This document shows positions 17,186-26,409 of a stretch of 52,878 bases of DNA, in pieces. Within the stretch, counting starts at the first letter, position 1. Each line of letters opens with the position of its first letter. The translations under genes and the position numbers were made by a program. The notes beneath the pieces are model-generated. The model was given only the letters and a program-made list of their open reading frames with translations. It was not told where the DNA came from and made no database searches. Source of the stretch: Acidimicrobiales bacterium (GTDB lineage: Bacteria > Actinomycetota > Acidimicrobiia > Acidimicrobiales > Iamiaceae); contig JAUJNP010000008.1 of assembly GCA_030448105.1 (NCBI GenBank), positions 124,524-177,401 on the forward strand. Direction: 5' to 3'.

Positions 17186-18033
17186 TGCAGCGAACGTCCA
17201 CCGTCGCCGCCACCCGCCAGGCGCTCGACCACGCACGGGCGGAAGGTGGCACCGTCGGGCTGGTCCCCACCATGGGCTACCTCCATCCCGGGCACGCGTC
17301 GCTGATCGAGCGGGCGGCGGCCGAGTGCGACGTGACGGCGGTGACCATCTTCGTGAACCCCCTCCAGTTCGCCCCCGGCGAGGACCTGGACGCCTACCCC
17401 CGGGACCTCGCAGGAGACGCCGCCCTGGCCGAGGGCTGCGGCGCCGATCTCCTGTTCGTGCCGCCCATCGAGGAGATGTACGCCGAGCCGACCCTCACCA
17501 CGGTCGACGTGGCCGAGCTGGCGGCTCACCTCGAAGGCATCACCCGGCCCACCCACCTCCGGGGCGTGGCCACGGCGGTGGCCAAGCTGTTCAACATCGC
17601 CGGTCCGTGCCGGGCCTACTTCGGGGAGAAGGACTTCCAGCAGCTCGCCGTGGTGCGCCGCATGGCCCTCGACCTGTCCTTCCCGGTGGAGGTGGTCGGG
17701 TGCCCCACGGTGCGCGAACCCGACGGCCTGGCCCTGTCCAGCCGCAACGCCTACCTGTCGCCGGCCGAGCGGGCGGCGGCCCCGGTGCTGCACTGGGCGC
17801 TGGTGGTGGGCGCCGCTGCGGTGGCGGCCGGTGAGCGCCACCCAGCCGCCGTCCGCGGTCTCGTCGGCGACCTCATCGCCGCCGAGCCGCTGGCCGACTT
17901 GGACTACGCCGAGGTGGTCGACGCCGCCACGCTCGCCTCTGTCGAACCCCTGGCGGGCGAGCTGCGCATCCTGGCCGCCGCCCGCTTCGGCCGGGCCCGG
18001 TTGATCGACAACGTCGCCGTCCTGGCACACTAG
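17185..18033 (+). CDS. panC: Pantothenate synthetase
   Basis: ATP-dependent condensation of pantoate and beta-alanine. 282 residues. The HIGH-like motif is in [15 protein letters not shown], followed by [25 protein letters not shown] and [10 protein letters not shown]. The ATG overlaps the preceding TGA (TGATG-type overlap), fixing the start. With panD downstream supplying beta-alanine and coaX further on, the window holds a CoA-precursor group. Confidence 0.96.
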   Translation: MQRTSTVAATRQALDHARAEGGTVGLVPTMGYLHPGHASLIERAAAECDVTAVTIFVNPLQFAPGEDLDAYPRDLAGDAALAEGCGADLLFVPPIEEMYAEPTLTTVDVAELAAHLEGITRPTHLRGVATAVAKLFNIAGPCRAYFGEKDFQQLAVVRRMALDLSFPVEVVGCPTVREPDGLALSSRNAYLSPAERAAAPVLHWALVVGAAAVAAGERHPAAVRGLVGDLIAAEPLADLDYAEVVDAATLASVEPLAGELRILAAARFGRARLIDNVAVLAH

Positions 18034-18100
18034 GGAGCACAGAAGGTCCCCACAGGGGGCGACCGGCCCGGCCGGCGTCCACCAGGAAGGAGCGGCTGCC

Positions 18101-18523
18101 ATGCGCCGTCGCATGATGAAGTCCAAGATCCACCGGGCCACGGTCACCGACGCCGACCTGCACTACGTCGGGTCCATCACCCTGGATCGCCAGCTCATGG
18201 ACGCGGCCGACCTCCTCGAGCACGAGCAGGTCGCGGTGGTCGACATCGACAACGGCGCCCGCCTCGAGACCTACGTCATCGCCGGTGAGCCCGGTGGCGG
18301 CGACGTCTGCCTCAACGGTGCGGCCGCCCGGCTGGTGTCGCCCGGCGACCGTGTCATCGTGATCAGCTACGCCGACTACGACGACGCCGAGCTGGCGCGC
18401 TACGCCCCACGGGTGGTGCACGTCGACACCGCCAACCATCCCGTCGACGAGGCCACCGCCCAGGCCCTCGCCGCCCTCGAGCGCCCCGCCCCCCGCCGCT
18501 ACGTCGAGGTCCCCGCCGGCTGA
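18101..18523 (+). CDS. panD: Aspartate 1-decarboxylase proenzyme
   Basis: Makes beta-alanine from aspartate. 140 residues; self-cleavage between Gly24 and Ser25 (HYVGS) gives the pyruvoyl group. The N-terminus [21 protein letters not shown] aligns from the first Met with known PanD, so this start is preferred to Met5 or Met6. A clear AGGAAGGAG lies 8 bases upstream. The 67-base gap after panC contains a small GGTCCCC/GGGG hairpin that may weaken read-through. Confidence 0.95.
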   Translation: MRRRMMKSKIHRATVTDADLHYVGSITLDRQLMDAADLLEHEQVAVVDIDNGARLETYVIAGEPGGGDVCLNGAAARLVSPGDRVIVISYADYDDAELARYAPRVVHVDTANHPVDEATAQALAALERPAPRRYVEVPAG

Positions 18524-18550
18524 ACCGCCCCGCCGAGCGTGGGGCGGGGC

Positions 18551-18556
18551 TAGAAA
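18551..18556 (+). promoter_or_regulatory. Possible -10 hexamer for nadB
   Basis: TAGAAA lies 7 bases before the GTG at 18564. It departs from TANNNT at the last base but is in the same position as the other leaderless hexamers. Confidence 0.35.
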
Positions 18557-18563
18557 CCCCAGC

Positions 18564-20139
18564 GTGGCCACTGACCTCGACCTGCTGGTGCTGGGCTCGG
18601 GCGTAGCTGGCCTGTCGGCGGCGGTGCGGGCGGCCGAGGCCCACAACATGCGGGTGGGGGTGCTCACCAAGGGCGAGCTGCCGCAGTCGACCACCCGGTG
18701 GGCCCAGGGCGGGGTGGCGGCGGTGCTGCACTCCGACCCCGACTCGGCCGACCTGCACCTGGCCGACACCCTGGCCGCCGGAGCCGGGCTGTGCGACGTC
18801 GACGCCGTGCGGATCCTGGTCGACGAAGGGCCGGCCCGGGTGCAGGAGCTCATCGCCCTGGGCGCCATCTTCGACCGGGACACCGAGGGCCGCCTCGAGC
18901 TCGCCCGCGAAGGCGGCCACACCCTGCCCCGGGTGGTGCACGCGGGCGGCGCCGCCACCGGGGCGGAGGTGGAGCGGGCGCTGGTGGCAGCGGTGCAGCG
19001 CACCGCGGCCGCCGTCTACGAGCACCACTTCGCCCTCGACCTGGTGGTGGAAGGCGACCGCTGCCGGGGCGTGGTGGCCCTCGGCCCCGACGGTGCCGAC
19101 ATCGGAGTGCGGGCCGACCACGTGCTCGTCACCACCGGCGGCGCCGGCCAGCTCTATGCCGTCACCACCAACCCGGTGGAGGCCACCGGCGATGGCATCG
19201 CCATGGGGCTGCGGGCGGGCGTGGCGGTGGCCGACATCGAGTTCATCCAGTTCCACCCCACCGCCCTGCACCACGAGGCCATGCCCCGGCCCCTCCTCTC
19301 CGAGGCGCTGCGGGGCCACGGGGCGCTCCTCCGCGACGCCCGCGGGGAGCGCTTCGTGGACGAGCTCGAGCCCCGCGACGTCGTCTCCCGGGCGGAGACG
19401 GCGGTGATGCAGAGCCAGGGCGTGGACCACGTGTGGCTCGACGCCACCGGCCTGGAGGAGTTCGACCTGCGGTTCCCCACCATCGCCGCCGCCCTCGCCG
19501 AGCTCGACCTCGACCCGAACCGCGACTGGCTGCCGGTGGCCCCCGCCGCCCACTACACCTGCGGGGGCGTGGTCACCGACCTCAACGGGGCCACATCGCT
19601 CCCGGGGCTGTGGGCCGCCGGTGAAGCGGCCGACACCGGGGTGCACGGCGCCAACCGGCTGGCGTCCAACTCCCTGCTGGAGGGCATGGTGTTCGGCCCG
19701 CGGGCGGTCGAGGCCATCGAAGGCGGTGTGGTCGGCCCCGCCCCGACCGGCGCCATGCGAGCCGTGTTCGACGAGGGCGCCGGCTACGGGGTTGATCGGC
19801 GGCCAGTCCCAGGCCCTCAGCGCGGCGCCGGCGCCGGTGTCCGGTGCCGAGGCCTCGGACACCGCCGTCGACCGGGCCGAGCTCCAGCGGGCCATGACCG
19901 CAGGTGCCGGGGTGCTCCGCGACGCCGACTCCCTCGCCGCCGCCGGGGCCACGGCCGACGCCGTCGCCGCCCGGACCGGCGGCCTCGGGCCCGCCCCCTG
20001 TGAGCTGCGCAATCTGGCCGAGGTGGCACGGGCGCTGGTGGCCGCCGCCCTACTGCGCACCGAGAGCCGCGGCGCCCACACCCGACGGGACTTCCCACAC
20101 ACCGACGGCCGCCAGCGCCGCCGCATCGTCCTCCGCTGA
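18564..20139 (+). CDS. nadB: L-aspartate oxidase, with an internal frameshift
   Basis: Oxidises L-aspartate to iminoaspartate for NAD synthesis. FAD-binding start VLGSGVAGLSAAVRAA, then TRWAQGGVAAVL, GGAATGAEVERAL, FIQFHPTALH, HYTCGGVVTDLNG and GANRLASNSLLEG. The frame that begins at 18564 loses homology at about 19785 and would stop at 20003, while the helical C-terminal domain (LIGGQSQALSAAP to HTRRDFP) continues in the next frame to 20139. One extra base or two missing bases in 19781-19795 would account for this. nadA, the usual partner, is not nearby; nadC follows. Confidence 0.85.
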
Positions 20140-20148
20140 CCCACCCCC

Positions 20149-20306
20149 CCGCCGCAGGGACGGCGCCGAGGCGCCGGCCAGTAACGTCCGCCGACCCCAC
20201 CCCCGCCCCGAGGACGGCGCCGAGGCGCCGGCCGGTAAAGTCCGCCGACCCCACCCCCCGCCCCCCGAGGGAGGGCGCCGAGGCGCCGGCCGATAACTTC
20301 CGGGCC
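20149..20306 (+). repeat. Three tandem copies of a promoter-like unit with a palindrome
   Basis: The 18-base core GGCGCCGAGGCGCCGGCC occurs at 20162, 20216 and 20274 (spacing 54 and 58). Each is followed after one or two bases by a TAAC/TAAA-type hexamer (TAACGT, TAAAGT, TAACTT), then a C-rich run. GGCGCC on both sides of GAG can pair. Only the last hexamer is followed by a start codon (GTG at 20307). The array fills the gap between nadB and the scramblase-like gene. Confidence 0.85.
20294..20299 (+). promoter_or_regulatory. -10 hexamer for the scramblase-like gene
   Basis: TAACTT ends 7 bases before the GTG at 20307; it is the third copy of the hexamer carried by the tandem unit. Confidence 0.5.
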
Positions 20307-21173
20307 GTGACCGTGGGCCCGGCAGCTTCGAGCGGTTGGCACGCCGACCCGTTCGCCCGCCACGAGCTGCGCTTCCACGATGGGGCGATCTGGACCGAGC
20401 ACGTGGCCGACCGCGGGGTGCCGGCCATCGACACTGAGCCCATCGCCGGGGCCGGCCAGCCGTGGTCCCGGCCGCCCGAGCTGAGCATCGGCGGCGGCGC
20501 CCCGCCCGAAGGTGCCAGGGAGCGGGCCCGGGTGCTGCCCGAGCTCGACGCCGCCCCCGCCCGCCTGCTCGGCGCTCGGGTGCTGGTGGTGGACGAGGCT
20601 CCCCGGGGCAGGTCCGGGCCGGCCGGCCTGGACTGCACGGTCCGCGACCATCGTGGTCGCCGGGTGGGGACGGTGCGGATCGCCCGCGAGGGCCCCGGCC
20701 GCCGCGCCCTGCGCCTCGTCACCTCCGACACCACCCGGGAGGTGGCACGCGTCGACGTGCTCGACGAGACCGGCGCCACCCTGCTCGTCCTGCGCCGGCC
20801 GGCCCGGCTGCTCAAGCCCCGGGTCCTCGTGTCCGATGGAGCCGGGACGCCGGTGGGCGAGCTCGTACCCCGGCAGGTGCTCACCCGGCTGCGGTTCGAC
20901 CTCGACGCCGGCGACCGGGTGGTGGGAGCGGTGGAGGGCGACGGTCCCACCGACCCGAACGTCACCGTCACCGACCACACCGGCGCGGCGGTGGCCCGGG
21001 TGTCGCGCACGTGGGAGGTGCTGTCGGCCACCCACCACCCCGAGCCCGACACCCACCTGGTGGAGCTGCTGCGGCCACTCGAGGAGCCGCTGCGCTCCCT
21101 CGCCCTGGCCGCCCTCCTCGGATCCTCGGCCCTCCTGGTGCAGGACCCGGTCCCGGTGGACGAGGCCCGGTGA
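20307..21173 (+). CDS. DUF2510 plus scramblase/LURP-one-like protein
   Basis: 288 residues. Residues 11-35 (WHADPFARHELRFHDGAIWTEHV) match DUF2510, a short tryptophan-rich domain found at the ends of actinobacterial envelope proteins. The rest (about 80-285) is a repeated beta pattern such as DCTVRDHRGRRVGTVRI and NVTVTDHTGAAVARVSRTWE, like tubby-type phospholipid scramblase/LURP-one domains. The last 25 residues are hydrophobic, perhaps membrane-attached. Function unknown. It is inserted between nadB and nadC, and its stop overlaps the GTG of nadC. Confidence 0.72.
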   Translation: MTVGPAASSGWHADPFARHELRFHDGAIWTEHVADRGVPAIDTEPIAGAGQPWSRPPELSIGGGAPPEGARERARVLPELDAAPARLLGARVLVVDEAPRGRSGPAGLDCTVRDHRGRRVGTVRIAREGPGRRALRLVTSDTTREVARVDVLDETGATLLVLRRPARLLKPRVLVSDGAGTPVGELVPRQVLTRLRFDLDAGDRVVGAVEGDGPTDPNVTVTDHTGAAVARVSRTWEVLSATHHPEPDTHLVELLRPLEEPLRSLALAALLGSSALLVQDPVPVDEAR

Positions 21174-22069
21174 CCCCAGGACCGGTGACCAGCGAGCGGG
21201 CGCCCTCGCCGTTCGACCCTCCCGTGACCGCGGTGCGCGCCGCGGTGGCGCGGGCCCTGGAGGAGGACCTAACCCCGCTAGGCGACATCACCTCGGCCCT
21301 CCTGCCGACCGACGCCCGGGCGACCGCGCACTTCGTGGCGCGCGGCGACGGCGTGCTGGCCGGGACGGCGTGCGCGGTCGAGGCCTTCGCCCAGGTCGAC
21401 CCGTCGGTGACGTGCCGGTGGGCGGCCGCCGACGGCGACCAGGTGTCGGCCGGCCAGGACCTGGGCGAGGTGGCCGGGCGCCTGGGCTCGGTCCTCACCG
21501 CCGAGCGCACCGCCCTCAACTTCTTGTCCCACCTCTCGGGCGTGGCCACCCTCGCCCGCCGCTTCGTCGATGCCGCCGGGCCCGGCATCGGGGTGTGGGA
21601 CACCCGCAAGACCACGCCCGGGTTGCGCGCCCTGGAGAAGGCGGCGGTGCGGGCCGGGGGGGCGGCCAACCACCGCGGGAACCTCTCGGAGTGGGTGATG
21701 CTGAAGGACAATCATCTCAGCGTCCTCGGCGTCGCCGAAGCGGTGGCGCGGGCGCGGGCCTGGTACCCGGGCCGCACCGTGCAGGTGGAGTGCGACACCG
21801 CCGAGACCCTGCTCGCCGCCCTGGCCGCCGGCGCCGACGCCGTCCTGCTCGACAACATGGATCCCGAGCAGGTCCGGCAGTGCGTGCAACTGGCCGACGA
21901 GCACGCCGCCGCCGCCGCCCGCCGACGACCGCTCGTGGAGGTCTCGGGCGGCATCACCCTCGAGACGGTCCGGCGCTACGGCGATGTCGGCGCCGACCGG
22001 GTGTCGAGCGGCTCCATCACCAACTCGGCGCCGGTGCTCGACATCGGCCTCGACATCGCCGTCGCCTGA
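21170..22069 (+). CDS. nadC: Nicotinate-nucleotide pyrophosphorylase (quinolinate phosphoribosyltransferase)
   Basis: Converts quinolinate and PRPP to nicotinate mononucleotide. 299 residues. Conserved parts: [84 protein letters not shown] and the late VEVSGGI and [11 protein letters not shown] 21170 overlaps the preceding TGA; GTG 21185 is an alternative and would remove five residues that carry no conserved sequence. Confidence 0.95.
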   Translation: MTPGPVTSERAPSPFDPPVTAVRAAVARALEEDLTPLGDITSALLPTDARATAHFVARGDGVLAGTACAVEAFAQVDPSVTCRWAAADGDQVSAGQDLGEVAGRLGSVLTAERTALNFLSHLSGVATLARRFVDAAGPGIGVWDTRKTTPGLRALEKAAVRAGGAANHRGNLSEWVMLKDNHLSVLGVAEAVARARAWYPGRTVQVECDTAETLLAALAAGADAVLLDNMDPEQVRQCVQLADEHAAAAARRRPLVEVSGGITLETVRRYGDVGADRVSSGSITNSAPVLDIGLDIAVA

Positions 22070-22104
22070 CGGGCGGCGTTTCGTACCGCCGCGAGGGCTC
22101 CCTC

Positions 22105-22110
22105 TAGGTT
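22105..22110 (+). promoter_or_regulatory. -10 hexamer for coaX
   Basis: TAGGTT ends 6 bases before the GTG of coaX at 22117. Confidence 0.55.
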
Positions 22111-22116
22111 GTCGCC

Positions 22117-22956
22117 GTGCTGCTCGCCATCGACATCGGCAACACGCAGACGGTGATCGGCCTCTTCGGCGACGAGGGCGAGGAGAGCGACCTCGGCGAT
22201 GGCGACGGGCCTGCTCCTGCGGCCCGCAGCCGCTGCGAGGAGGGCCTGCTCGACCACTGGCGGGTGGCCACCAACGCCGACCGGACCGCCGACGAGCACG
22301 CCCTCATGGTGCAGGAGTTCCTCGGCTTCCACGGGTTCTCCTTCGACGACGACGTCGACGGCATCGCCATCTCGTCGGTGGTGCCCCGCGCCACTGCCGC
22401 CTTCCGGGAGATGACCGAGCGGTACTTCGGCTTCCGGCCGGTGGTGCTCGAACCGGGGGTGAAGACGGGCATGCCCGTCCTCACCGACAACCCCCGCGAA
22501 GTGGGCGCCGACCGCATCGCCAACGCGGTGGGCGCCATCGACGTGTACGGCGGCCCCGCCATCGTCATCGACTTCGGGACCGCCACCACCTACGACGCCA
22601 TCTCCGCCCGTGGCGAGCTGCTCGGCTGCGCCATCGCCCCCGGGGTCGACATCAGCCTCGACGCGCTCTACCAGCGGGCCGACGCCCTGCGCCGGGTCGA
22701 GCTGCTCGAGCCCCGGAACGTGATCGGCCGCACCACCGTGGACGCGCTGCAGTCCGGCGCCGTCTACGGGTTCGCCGGGCAGGTGGACGGCATCTGCGCC
22801 CGCATGCTCGACGACCTCGGTCCGAGCACGATCCTGGCCACCGGCGGGCTGGCGGCGACCATCTCGCCGTACACGTCGAGCATCCAGCACCTCGAGCCGT
22901 GGCTGACCCTCCACGGCCTCCGTCTCATCTTCGAGAAGAACATCGGCGAACGGTGA
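22117..22956 (+). CDS. coaX: Type III pantothenate kinase
   Basis: First committed CoA step. 279 residues of the ASKHA fold: phosphate loop [12 protein letters not shown] at 6-17, then [32 protein letters not shown] and the late ATGGLA. An acidic and Ala-rich insertion (about 18-45) makes the first loop longer than usual. Type III enzymes need a monovalent cation and are not feedback-inhibited by CoA. The stop overlaps the GTG start of lysS (GTGA). Confidence 0.95.
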   Translation: MLLAIDIGNTQTVIGLFGDEGEESDLGDGDGPAPAARSRCEEGLLDHWRVATNADRTADEHALMVQEFLGFHGFSFDDDVDGIAISSVVPRATAAFREMTERYFGFRPVVLEPGVKTGMPVLTDNPREVGADRIANAVGAIDVYGGPAIVIDFGTATTYDAISARGELLGCAIAPGVDISLDALYQRADALRRVELLEPRNVIGRTTVDALQSGAVYGFAGQVDGICARMLDDLGPSTILATGGLAATISPYTSSIQHLEPWLTLHGLRLIFEKNIGER

Positions 22957-24398
22957 GCGAGCCCGATGGGCGGGCTCGGCGCATCCCGTACCGCTTCGAG
23001 CCCGACGCCACCGCCGCCGACCTGGTCGAGCGGTTCGGCGCCCTCGACGACGGCGCCGAGTCGGGCACCACGGCCACGGTGGCCGGGCGGCTGATGCTGC
23101 GCCGGGTGCAGGGCAAGCTGGCCTTCGCCACCCTCCAGGACAACTCCGGGCCCGGCGCCGACGGCCGCATCCAGCTGTTCGCCCCGGCCGGCACCACCCC
23201 GGACTTCGACGGGTTCTGCTCCCTGTCTCTCGGGGACTGGATCGGGGTGCGGGGCGAGGTGATGAAGACCCGGCGGGGTGAGCTGTCGGTGCGGGTGGAC
23301 GAATGGGCCCTGCTGGCCGAGGCCCGCCGCGCCTTCCCCGACAAGTGGCACGGCCTCACCGACACCGACACCCGCTACCGCCAGCGCTACGTCGACCTGT
23401 GGGTGAACGACGACGCCCGTCGCACGTTCCTCCTGCGCAGCCGACTGCTGTCGCTCACCCGCCGGTGGCTGGAGGACCGGGGTTTCGTGGAGGTGGAGAC
23501 ACCGGTGTTCCACACCATCGCCGGCGGCGGCCACGCCAAGCCGTTCGTCACCCACCACAACGCCCTCGACATGGACCTCTACCTGCGCATCGCCCTGGAG
23601 CTGCACCTCAAGCGGCTGGTGGTCGGCGGGTTCGAGAAGGTGTTCGAGATCGGCCGGGTGTTCCGCAACGAGGGCCTCGGCTACCGGTGGAACCCGGAGT
23701 TCACCATGCTGGAGCTGTACGAGGCCTACGCCGACTACGGCGACATGATGGACCTCACCGAGCAGCTCGTGGCCCACCTCGCCACCGAGCTGAGGGGCGC
23801 CACCCGTCTCACCTACGGCGGCCGCCCCCTGGACCTCACCCCACCGTGGCGGCGGGCATCGATGACCGAGCTGATCGAGGAGCGCACCGGCCGGCGCCTG
23901 GACCTCACCACCCCGCTCGACGACCTGCGCCAGGCGTGCGACGAGTTCGAGGTGCCGTGGACGGCGGGCGACGGGCCCGGCGTGCTGCTGCTGGAGCTCT
24001 ACGAGAAGACCACCGAGGCCGAGCTGTGGGGGCCGGTGTTCGTCACCGACTACCCCGCCGAGGTGTCCCCCCTGGCCCGGGCCCATCGGGAGCGGGCGGG
24101 CTACGTGGAGCGCTTCGAGCCCATCATCGCCGGGCGCGAGATCGGCAACGCCTTCAGCGAGCTACAGGACCCGGTCGAGCAGCGGGCCACCTTCGAGGCC
24201 CAGGCCCGGCGCAAGGCCGCCGGCGACGAGGAGGCGATGGCGGTGGACGACGACTACCTCCGCGCCCTCGAGTACGGCCTGCCGCCGACCGGCGGCCTCG
24301 GCATCGGCATCGACCGCCTGGTGATGATCCTGGCCGACGTGGCCACCATCCGCGACGTCATCTTGTTCCCCACCCTGCGCCCGGAGGCCGGGTCGTAG
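22953..24398 (+). CDS. lysS: Lysyl-tRNA synthetase, class II
   Basis: Charges tRNA-Lys. 481 residues: OB-fold anticodon domain (about 35-130; [21 protein letters not shown]) and class II core. Motif 1 [15 protein letters not shown], motif 2 [23 protein letters not shown], motif 3 [13 protein letters not shown] are intact. GTG 22953 overlaps the stop of coaX. The N-terminus is short, with no paralogue-type fusion such as the MprF-like part seen in mycobacterial LysX. Confidence 0.95.
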   Translation: MSEPDGRARRIPYRFEPDATAADLVERFGALDDGAESGTTATVAGRLMLRRVQGKLAFATLQDNSGPGADGRIQLFAPAGTTPDFDGFCSLSLGDWIGVRGEVMKTRRGELSVRVDEWALLAEARRAFPDKWHGLTDTDTRYRQRYVDLWVNDDARRTFLLRSRLLSLTRRWLEDRGFVEVETPVFHTIAGGGHAKPFVTHHNALDMDLYLRIALELHLKRLVVGGFEKVFEIGRVFRNEGLGYRWNPEFTMLELYEAYADYGDMMDLTEQLVAHLATELRGATRLTYGGRPLDLTPPWRRASMTELIEERTGRRLDLTTPLDDLRQACDEFEVPWTAGDGPGVLLLELYEKTTEAELWGPVFVTDYPAEVSPLARAHRERAGYVERFEPIIAGREIGNAFSELQDPVEQRATFEAQARRKAAGDEEAMAVDDDYLRALEYGLPPTGGLGIGIDRLVMILADVATIRDVILFPTLRPEAGS

Positions 24399-24404
24399 GG
24401 AGGG

Positions 24405-25037
24405 TCACTCGATGCCGTGCTCGAGGGCGTAACGGATCAGCTCCTGTTTCCGGTTGAGGTGCAGCTTGGTGAGGATGTTGCGGACGTGGTTCTCCACCGT
24501 CTTCTCGGCGATGAAGAGCTGCTCGCCGATCTCCCGGTAGGTGTGGCCGCGGGCCACGTACTGGAGCACCTCCCGCTCGCGCTCGGAGAGGGCCGAGGTG
24601 GCACCCCCCTGCTTGGAGATCCGGCGGAACTCGCCCAGCAGGAGGGCGGCCAGGCTGGGGGAAAAGACCGGCTCACCGTGGGCCGCCTTCCAGAGCTGGA
24701 GGCGCAGCTCCTCCGAGGAGGTCGACTTGACCAGGTAGCCGAGAGCGCCGGCGGCCACCGCGTCGAGGAGGTCGCGTTCGGCCTCCGAGACGGTGAGCAT
24801 GACGATGGCCACGTCCTCGCCGCACTCGCGGGCCACCTTGATGCCCCCGCCTCCGGGCATGTGCAGGTCGCACACCACCAGGTCGGGCCGGGTGCGGCGG
24901 ATGACGCTGACAGCTTCGTCGGCATCGCCTGCCTCGCCCACCACGTGGAAGTTCTCGCCGAGGTCGCGACGCAGCCCCGACCGCCAGATCTGGTGGTCGT
25001 CGGCCACCACCACCCTCACCGCCGTCAGGTCACCCAT
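24405..25037 (-). CDS. NarL/LuxR-family response regulator
   Basis: 210 residues. Receiver domain with acidic pair in VVVADDHQ (Asp13-Asp14), phosphorylation site Asp57 in VVCDLHMPG, a Thr in VMLTVSE and Lys in YLVKST; C-terminal LuxR HTH (LSEREREVLQYVARGHTYREIG, then TVENHVRNILTKL). I placed the start at ATG 25037 because conserved sequence begins there, although the frame stays open much further upstream. A HisKA_3 kinase lies 1.4 kb away on the same strand and is the likely partner. Confidence 0.92.
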   Translation of the reverse strand: MGDLTAVRVVVADDHQIWRSGLRRDLGENFHVVGEAGDADEAVSVIRRTRPDLVVCDLHMPGGGGIKVARECGEDVAIVMLTVSEAERDLLDAVAAGALGYLVKSTSSEELRLQLWKAAHGEPVFSPSLAALLLGEFRRISKQGGATSALSEREREVLQYVARGHTYREIGEQLFIAEKTVENHVRNILTKLHLNRKQELIRYALEHGIE

Positions 25038-25058
25038 GGCGGCCAGTCTCCCACCCGG

Positions 25059-25064
25059 TAGCGT
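25059..25064 (+). promoter_or_regulatory. -10 hexamer for the diacylglycerol-kinase-like gene
   Basis: TAGCGT ends 7 bases before the GTG at 25072, in the 34-base gap shared with the divergent response regulator. Confidence 0.55.
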
Positions 25065-25071
25065 GCGCAGC

Positions 25072-26040
25072 GTGCTCCTCAGGGTGGTGGTGAACTGCGG
25101 GGCGGGCTCGGTCGAAGGGGAGGAGATCGCCTCCCAACGCTCCGAGATCACCGAGGCCTTCAGCGCCGCCGGCGCGGGCGCCGACGTCGCCTTCGTGCCC
25201 GGGCACGACATAGACCGGGCCCTCACCGAAGCGATCGCCGCCCACCCCGACGCAGTGGTCGTGGCCGGCGGCGACGGCACCCTCGGCACCGCCGCCGCCG
25301 TGCTGCGCGACGGAGACGTGCCCCTCGGCATCCTGCCCCTCGGCACGTTCAACCACTTCGCCAAGGACCTCGGCATGCCCCTCGACGTCGGCGAGGCGGC
25401 GGCGGCCATCGTGGCCGGTGAGGTCCGCCGCGTCGACGTGGCCGAGGTGAACGGCCGGTGCTTCGTCAACAACTCGTCGATCGGGCTGTACCCGATCCTG
25501 GTGGCCCACCGCGACGAGATCCGTGAACGTCGCGGCTGGGGCAAGGTGCGGGCCGCCCCCGGAGCGCTCTGGCACGTGGTGCGCCGCTTCCCGCTTCGGC
25601 GCCTCACCGTCGTGGCCGGCTCCTACCGGTGCCGCTCGCGCACCCCGTTCGTGTTCGTGGGGAACAACCGCTACGAGATCGGGCCCTCAGGGGTGGGAGA
25701 GCGGACCTCGGTCACCGGCGGCGAGCTGTGCCTCTACGTCGCCCGAGCGGCGTCCCGGTGGAAGCTGCTGCGCATGGCCGCCACCGCCGTGCTCATGGGT
25801 GCGACCAAGGTCCCCGACCTCGACGAGCAGTGCTCCGACGAGATCACCGTCGACGCCCATGGTCACCGGGTCGAGGTGGCCCTCGACGGCGAGGTCACCA
25901 CCCTGCGCTCGCCCCTTCGGTACCGGACCCACCCGGCCAGCCTGCCGGTGATGTTCACCCCCGCCGCCGGCCCCGTCGGAGCCGCCCCCTTCGCCCCCTC
26001 CGACCCCGCCGGCGTCGACGCCCACCCTGTTTCTAGTTAG
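25072..26040 (+). CDS. Diacylglycerol kinase-family (DAGK catalytic domain) protein
   Basis: 322 residues. The nucleotide motif VVAGGDGTLGTAA (GGDGT at 66-70) and ILPLGTFNHFAKDLG are diagnostic for DAGK/LCB5/YegS lipid kinases. Later parts include FVNNSSIGLYP and a C-terminal beta sandwich with ITVDAHGHRVEVALDGE. Substrate unknown: diacylglycerol, sphingoid base or another lipid. It is transcribed away from the response regulator and toward the histidine kinase, so it interrupts the two-component pair. Followed by the palindromic repeat array. Confidence 0.88.
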   Translation: MLLRVVVNCGAGSVEGEEIASQRSEITEAFSAAGAGADVAFVPGHDIDRALTEAIAAHPDAVVVAGGDGTLGTAAAVLRDGDVPLGILPLGTFNHFAKDLGMPLDVGEAAAAIVAGEVRRVDVAEVNGRCFVNNSSIGLYPILVAHRDEIRERRGWGKVRAAPGALWHVVRRFPLRRLTVVAGSYRCRSRTPFVFVGNNRYEIGPSGVGERTSVTGGELCLYVARAASRWKLLRMAATAVLMGATKVPDLDEQCSDEITVDAHGHRVEVALDGEVTTLRSPLRYRTHPASLPVMFTPAAGPVGAAPFAPSDPAGVDAHPVSS

Positions 26041-26409
26041 CTCCGCGCTCCGGCGGAGCGGCTTCGCCATCCGGCTCCCATCCCCGGCGCTGCTCCGCCT
26101 GGCGGACTGCGCAGCGTTGCCATCAGGGGGGCGGCTTCGCCGCGTTGCTTTGGCTCCTCCTCCGCTGCGCTCCCCCGGAGCGGCTTCGCCATCTGGGTGT
26201 CACGCCTTCGGCTGCTCCGCCTGGCGGCTGCGCAGCGTTGCCATCAGCAGGCGGCGTTGCGAGCAGCCGCCGAGCGAGCGCCGTAACACTGGCTCCGCCT
26301 CCGGCGGAGCGGCTCCGCCATCCGGCTCCCACCCCCGGCGCTGCTCCGCCTAGCGGACTGCGCAGCGTCACCTCCGGCGGAGCGGCTTCGCCATCCGGGT
26401 GTCACGCCA
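26041..26409 (+). repeat. Array of about 3.5 palindromic intergenic elements
   Basis: No gene. Units lie at about 26047-26115, 26172-26236, 26291-26366 and a half unit at 26371-26408. Each has a 5' hairpin (GCTCCGGCGGAGC), a middle GCTTCGCCATCCGG, and a 3' module that can fold as GCTGC-TCCGCC-T-GGCGGA-CTGC-GCAGC (27 bases at 26089 and 26340, 26 at 26211). The array separates two convergent genes. Related single copies in the opposite orientation are at 28899-28974 and 34708-34784. Confidence 0.88.

Noticed and set aside
18034..18100. Hairpin between panC and panD as a riboswitch
   Set aside because: The stem is only about seven pairs with a three- to four-base loop, too small for a known metabolite sensor; at most a weak attenuator.
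18363..21056. A minus-strand open frame of 897 codons over panD, nadB and the scramblase-like gene
   Set aside because: It covers several genes with clear homology on the other strand and shows no protein family; same GC-driven artefact.
24405..25607. Long N-terminal extension of the response regulator
   Set aside because: Receiver homology begins directly after ATG 25037; the extension is antisense to the DAGK gene.
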